Shown one piece after another: positions 60,264 through 64,000 of a stretch of DNA of 64,000 bases (position 1 is its first letter; the number at the start of each line of letters is the position of its first letter). The stretch covers positions 62,001-126,000 of the forward strand of contig NZ_FMWU01000017.1 in the NCBI RefSeq assembly GCF_900103195.1. The letters are read 5' to 3'. Both the position numbers and the translations under genes were made by a program. Origin of the DNA: Methylobacterium sp. UNC378MF (lineage in GTDB: Bacteria > Pseudomonadota > Alphaproteobacteria > Rhizobiales > Beijerinckiaceae). The notes under the pieces were generated by a model. That model did no database searches, was not told where the DNA came from, and worked only from the letters and a program-made list of their open reading frames with translations.

Positions 60264-61178
60264 GTGAGCGGGCGGACGCCCGTCGGCCTCTTCGACCGGT
60301 TGGTGCGCCTTCCGCCCTTCCTGTGGCTGGCAGCGTTTTTCCTGCTGCCCTTCGCCATCACTCTCAAGATCAGCTTGTCGGAGCCGGCGACGGCGATCCC
60401 GCCATACCTGCCCGTGCTCGACTGGCGGGCCGGGCTCGACGGCTGGTCGGCTTTTCTCGAAGCCCTGAACTTCGACAATTATCTGACGCTCTACGCCGAC
60501 CCCCTCTACCGCGATGCCGCCCTCGGCTCCCTGGCCTATGCGGGCGTGGCCAGCCTGATCCTCGTCGCCCTCGGCACGCCGCTCGCTTACGCCCTGGCGC
60601 GGGCGCCGTCCCGTTGGCAACCGCTGCTCGTGGCGCTGGTGATTGTGCCGTTCTGGACGAGCTTTCTGATCCGGATCTACGCCTGGATCGCGATCCTGAA
60701 GCCCGAGGGTCTGCTCAATCTCGCCCTGCGACGGGTCGGGCTGATCGACGCGCCGCTGACGATCCTGAACACCGACGCGGCGGTGATCGTCGGGCTCGTC
60801 TACGCCTACCTGCCCTTCATGGTGCTGCCGCTCTACGCAGTGATGAACCGTCTCGATCCGACTCTGCGCGAGGTCGCGGCGGATCTCGGCGCCGCGCCGA
60901 GCCGGGTGTTCTGGACCGTGACCGTGCCGCTCAGCCTGCCGGGGATCGCGGCCGGCGCCGGTCTGTGCTTCATCCCGATGGTCGGCGAGTTCGTGATCCC
61001 GGATCTGCTCGGCGGGTCGGAGACGCTGATGCTCGGTCGGGTGCTCTGGACCGAGTTCTTCTCGAACCGCGACTGGCCCCTGGCCTCGGCGGTCGCCGTG
61101 CTGATCCTCGCCATCGTCATCGGACCGGTGGTGCTGTTCCGGGACAGCCTGCGCGCGGGCGAGGGCGAGGCGCCGTGA
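60264..61178 (+). CDS. Polyamine-type ABC permease (PotB/PotH)
   Basis: The 304-residue permease has six segments and a PotB-like pattern (LPFAITLKISLSE; VPFWTSFLIRIYAWI; EAA loop LREVAADLGAAPSRVFWTVTVPLSLPG; VPMVGEF-type FIPMVGEFVIPDLLGG). The start is GTG at 60264, 70 bases after the ATPase gene. Its stop overlaps the second permease start (GTGA). Confidence 0.92.
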   Translation: MSGRTPVGLFDRLVRLPPFLWLAAFFLLPFAITLKISLSEPATAIPPYLPVLDWRAGLDGWSAFLEALNFDNYLTLYADPLYRDAALGSLAYAGVASLILVALGTPLAYALARAPSRWQPLLVALVIVPFWTSFLIRIYAWIAILKPEGLLNLALRRVGLIDAPLTILNTDAAVIVGLVYAYLPFMVLPLYAVMNRLDPTLREVAADLGAAPSRVFWTVTVPLSLPGIAAGAGLCFIPMVGEFVIPDLLGGSETLMLGRVLWTEFFSNRDWPLASAVAVLILAIVIGPVVLFRDSLRAGEGEAP

Positions 61179-61948
61179 CCTGGGTGACCCGCACCGCCCT
61201 GGCGGCCGGCCTGGGCTTCCTCTACGGGCCGATCGCGGTGCTGATCGTGTACTCGTTCAACGCCTCGCCCCTGGTCACGGTCTGGGGCGGGTTCTCGACC
61301 CGCTGGTACGGCGCGCTGCTCTCCGACGCGCCGCTTCTCGCCGCCGCCTGGGTCTCCCTGAAGGTCGCGATCCTTGCGAGCCTGCTCGCCACGATCCTCG
61401 GCACGCTGGCGGCCCTCGCCCTGGAGCGGCAGGGCCGCTTCCGGGGGCGCGCCCTGTTCACGGGACTCGTGTTCGGGCCGATTGTGATGCCGGAGGTGAT
61501 GATCGGCCTCTCGCTCCTGCTGATGTTCATCGGGATCGGGCTGGACCGCGGCCTCGTGACCATCGTTATCGCGCACACGACCTTCTGCACCGGGTTCGTG
61601 ACGGTGGTGGTCGGTGCGCGTCTACGCGGCCTCGACCGGTCCCTCGAGGAGGCGGCGGCCGATCTCGGCGCGGCGCCGGCGCGGGTGCTGATGACCGTGA
61701 CCTTGCCGCTGCTGGCGCCGGCCCTCGCGGCGGGAGCGCTCCTCGCCTTCACCCTGTCGCTCGACGACCTGGTGATTTCGAGCTTCGTCTCCGGCCCGGG
61801 CTCGACCACCTTGCCGATGCGGCTCTACAGCCAGGTCCGGCTCGGCGTGAATCCGGAGATCAACGCGGCCTCGACCCTGCTCGTCGGGCTGGTGAGCGTC
61901 GCGGTGCTGCTGGCGTCCTGGCTCACCGCCCGCCGCGGACACGGCTGA
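61175..61948 (+). CDS. Polyamine-type ABC permease (PotC/PotI)
   Basis: The 257-residue permease matches PotC: YGPIAVLIVYSFNAS near the N-terminus, PEVMIGLSLLLMF, an EAA loop (LEEAAADLGAAPARVLMTVTLPLL) and the C-terminal SLDDLVISSFVSGPGSTTLPM. The GTG at 61175 overlaps the PotB-type stop. It completes the inner-membrane part of the transporter. It converges with the sodium:solute symporter gene with a 6-base gap. Confidence 0.92.
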   Translation: MTWVTRTALAAGLGFLYGPIAVLIVYSFNASPLVTVWGGFSTRWYGALLSDAPLLAAAWVSLKVAILASLLATILGTLAALALERQGRFRGRALFTGLVFGPIVMPEVMIGLSLLLMFIGIGLDRGLVTIVIAHTTFCTGFVTVVVGARLRGLDRSLEEAAADLGAAPARVLMTVTLPLLAPALAAGALLAFTLSLDDLVISSFVSGPGSTTLPMRLYSQVRLGVNPEINAASTLLVGLVSVAVLLASWLTARRGHG

Positions 61949-61954
61949 GCGGCG

Positions 61955-63415
61955 TCACTCCGCGGCCTGCGCGGCCGTCGCGCCCGCGCGCACCGTCCGC
62001 GCCACCACAACCGTCACGATGACGTTCACAACCAGCGCCACGATGCCGACATTCACGTCCTGAAGCGGTCCCAGGACGGGCAGCTTCGACAGGCTGAACC
62101 CGGAGAAGACGGTCGCCGCCACGGTGGCCACGCCCGCGACGATGCCGGCGATCGCGGCGCGGCGGTCGAGGGGATTGCGGCGCATCAGGCTGGTGATGAA
62201 GCACGGGAAGAGCTGCGTCACGAAGTTGTAGCCCATCAGCAGGAGCTGCACGATCGTGTCGCCGCCCGACAGGGTGAAGCCGACGCAGACCAGCGCCAGC
62301 ACCGGCACGAGGATCTTGCACAGCCGCGCGGTCGCGGCGTCGTCCATGCCCGGGCGCAGGGGGCGAACGAGGTTGTTGGCCACCAGCGTGACCCCGGCGA
62401 TCAGGATCATGGAGCCCGGGACGAGGGCGGTCAGCACGCCCGTGGCGCCGATCAACCCGATGACCCACGGCGGGAAGGTCGCGAGGGCGAGCTTGAACAG
62501 CGACAGGTCGACGTCGGGACCCGTGAGGCCCGGCACCTGCATCACGGCGGTGAAGCCGATCACGAACACGAACAGGTTGATCAGCTGGTAGATCGGCAGG
62601 ATCACCGCGTTGCGCCGGAACGCGCCCGGCTCGCGCGCCGTGTAGAGCGACGCGAAGGTATGCGGCCACATGTAGCCGCCGAGCGCGGTGAGCAGGACCG
62701 TGGTGGTGAACCACGTCGGGCTCTGGCCGCGGTCGGGCAGGGCCAGGAAGCCGGGCTTGGCGGCCTCGATCGCCGTGAACAGGCCCTCGTAGCCGCCGTA
62801 ATAGTGCACCGGCAGGTAGATCCCGAGGAAGACCACCACGAACAGGATGCTGGTGTCCTTGATCACCGCCGTCCAGGCGGAGCCGTGCACGCCCGACACC
62901 ACCACGTAGGCGGTGAGCGCGGCCGCGCCGATCCAGACCGCGGCGGTCGACGAGATCGCCCCGTAGGACGCCGTCGACACGATGATCCCGAGCCCCTTGA
63001 ACTGCAGCACGAGGTAGGGGACGAGGGCGACGATCCCCACGAGCGCCACCAGCATGCCGAGCGCCCGGCTGCCGTACTTGCGCGCGAAGAAATCGGGCTG
63101 CGTGTAGAGGTTGTTCTGCTTGGCGTAGCGCCAGACCGGCGGCAGCAGCCAGTACGAGGTGACGTAGGCGAGCGTCAGGTAGCAGAGGATGTAGTAGGCG
63201 GGGCCGCCCTTGCCGTAGGCAATGCCGGAGCCGCCGAGGAACGTGAAGGTCGTGTAGATCTCCCCGGCCATCAGGAGGAAGACCAGGGCGGTGCCGAAGC
63301 CGCGGCCGCCGACGGTCCACTGCTCCAGCCCCATCTCGCGGCCGACCCGCGCGTAGAGGCCGAGGCCGATCGCCAGGGCGAAGCCGGCGGCCACGATGAC
63401 GAGCGCGACGCTCAT
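61955..63415 (-). CDS. Sodium:solute symporter family protein
   Basis: The 486-residue protein has about 13 membrane segments and the SSS fold (EQWTVGGRGFGTALVFLLMAGEIYTTFTFLG is spread over residues 30-62; QPDFFARKYGSR; the long SGVHGSAWTAVIKD region). Together with the DUF3311 partner it resembles monocarboxylate carriers of the MctP type known in rhizobia, for pyruvate, lactate or related acids; this is family inference. The ATG at 63415 overlaps the stop of the upstream small gene (ATGA). Confidence 0.9.
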   Translation of the reverse strand: MSVALVIVAAGFALAIGLGLYARVGREMGLEQWTVGGRGFGTALVFLLMAGEIYTTFTFLGGSGIAYGKGGPAYYILCYLTLAYVTSYWLLPPVWRYAKQNNLYTQPDFFARKYGSRALGMLVALVGIVALVPYLVLQFKGLGIIVSTASYGAISSTAAVWIGAAALTAYVVVSGVHGSAWTAVIKDTSILFVVVFLGIYLPVHYYGGYEGLFTAIEAAKPGFLALPDRGQSPTWFTTTVLLTALGGYMWPHTFASLYTAREPGAFRRNAVILPIYQLINLFVFVIGFTAVMQVPGLTGPDVDLSLFKLALATFPPWVIGLIGATGVLTALVPGSMILIAGVTLVANNLVRPLRPGMDDAATARLCKILVPVLALVCVGFTLSGGDTIVQLLLMGYNFVTQLFPCFITSLMRRNPLDRRAAIAGIVAGVATVAATVFSGFSLSKLPVLGPLQDVNVGIVALVVNVIVTVVVARTVRAGATAAQAAE

Positions 63416-63615
63416 CGCGGATCCTCCGGCGCCCGGTTCTGAGGGTCGGTCAGATAGATCAGCCCCATCACGGCCGAGGTTCCGATCACGCAGAACACCA
63501 GCCAGGCGAGGAGCAGCGGCAAGCCGAACACGAAGGGCTCGACCCGGTTCAGGAAGAACGGGCCGACGAGGATGCCGAGGAAAGGCAGGGCGGCCAGCCA
63601 CCGCAGATTTCGCAT
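63412..63615 (-). CDS. DUF3311 small membrane protein
   Basis: The 67-residue protein has two membrane segments (ALPFLGILVGPFF and PLLLAWLVFCVIGTSAVMGL) with a short charged tail. It fits the DUF3311 family found just before SSS-family carriers, and is probably an accessory subunit. Its stop overlaps the carrier start, which supports co-expression. Confidence 0.88.
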   Translation of the reverse strand: MRNLRWLAALPFLGILVGPFFLNRVEPFVFGLPLLLAWLVFCVIGTSAVMGLIYLTDPQNRAPEDPR

Positions 63616-63814
63616 GCGCGATACCGTTCAGAAGGCCCCGATACCGCGGGGTGAATCAGTCACGGACCGCTGTCAACGCCGCGAGCGCCCGACGGCGCTC
63701 ATCCCGATCACGTCTGCGTGCTGTGCGCTCGCGCACGCGGCCGCGCTCCGGGCGCGCATATTCTCGTGAGACGTCGCGCCGTCCGACAGGACGGACGCCG
63801 AGGGATTTCACGAG

Positions 63815-64000
63815 ATGACCCGTACTCTGACCATCGCGGCGCTGGCCGCGCTCCTCGCCCTTCCTGCGGCCCAGGCGGAAGCCCGCGCGCGCCACACGCC
63901 CGCCAAGGCGCAGCCCAGCGCCGCCATTAAGGCGCGCCAGAACGTCATGAACGATTTCAACGCGCGGATGAGCCGCCTGGACGCGCTCATGGGCGTCCCG
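63815..64000 (+). CDS. Secreted protein of unknown function, partial (3' end outside window)
   Basis: The 62 visible codons start at the ATG at 63815 and remain open to the window edge. The first 22 residues form a typical signal peptide (MTRTLTIAALAALLAL, cleavage near AQA-EA). An Ala, Arg and Lys-rich stretch follows, then a helical segment (QNVMNDFNARMSRLD). No family can be named from this part. A 199-base non-coding region separates it from the divergent DUF3311 gene. Confidence 0.65.
   Translation, partial: MTRTLTIAALAALLALPAAQAEARARHTPAKAQPSAAIKARQNVMNDFNARMSRLDALMGVP

Noticed and set aside
1..64000. tRNA, rRNA, CRISPR, insertion sequences, integrases
   Set aside because: Reading both strands gave no cloverleaf-like gene, rRNA-like stretch, regularly spaced repeat, transposase or integrase motif. 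Sensitive model searches could still find a small RNA.

Overview
The window is a stretch of very GC-rich bacterial chromosome, estimated by eye at close to 70% GC, with tightly packed genes. Many junctions use 4-base start/stop overlaps (ATGA or GTGA). The gene families (ExoR-like Sel1 protein, FCD-type GntR regulators, TRAP and ABC uptake systems, hom followed by glpX, XylX/XylD-type sugar-acid enzymes) point to an alphaproteobacterium of the Rhizobiales. A Methylobacterium-like host is my best guess, but this is inference without any database search. I saw no rRNA, tRNA, CRISPR array, complete insertion sequence or phage gene.

Layout. 0-8.8 kb is largely housekeeping: ilvD, an ExoR-like Sel1 protein, xthA plus a glutathione transferase, a ceramidase-like membrane protein, hom, glpX and an L,D-transpeptidase. 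9.3-14.6 kb holds a NarK-type nitrate/nitrite carrier behind a sigma-54-like promoter, then an operon of an acid MFS carrier, a class III CoA-transferase and a crotonase-fold protein that lacks both usual catalytic glutamates. 14.8-18.7 kb is a TRAP carboxylate uptake operon divergent from its probable GntR regulator.

19.1-43.8 kb is the most interesting part: a roughly 25-kb catabolic island. On the minus strand it carries two GntR regulators, an SDR, a XylD-like pentonate dehydratase and a YdiJ-like FAD/Fe-S dehydrogenase. On the plus strand is an operon with a Liv-type binding protein, LivH, a single polypeptide fusing LivM, LivG and LivF, a CRYL1-like 3-hydroxyacid dehydrogenase and a beta-keto acid cleavage enzyme (BKACE). 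A second minus-strand operon has a XylX-like FAH-fold dehydratase, a GlcD-type flavoprotein and a DUF167 protein. A complete sugar ABC transporter follows, then a dihydroxyacetone-type kinase and a D-2-hydroxyacid dehydrogenase. Read together, this looks like uptake and oxidation of sugar acids or polyols. It combines a Weimberg-type route (dehydratase plus XylX) with a dehydrogenase/BKACE route whose substrate is unknown.

43.8-51.6 kb holds an oligopeptide-type ABC operon with no ATPase genes, headed by a GlcG/HbpS-like protein. An alpha/beta hydrolase, a WcbI-domain protein, a strikingly AT-rich island and an orphan protein follow. 51.7-53.9 kb is a dgdR-dgdA pair (2,2-dialkylglycine decarboxylase and its LysR regulator). 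54-58.2 kb has an ABC-F ATPase, an HD-GYP protein with a degenerate receiver, and a divergent LpxC that sits away from cell-division genes. 58.4-63.6 kb has a Crp/Fnr regulator in an operon with a polyamine-type ABC transporter that lacks a binding protein, and a sodium:solute symporter with its DUF3311 partner. A secreted protein gene runs off the right end.
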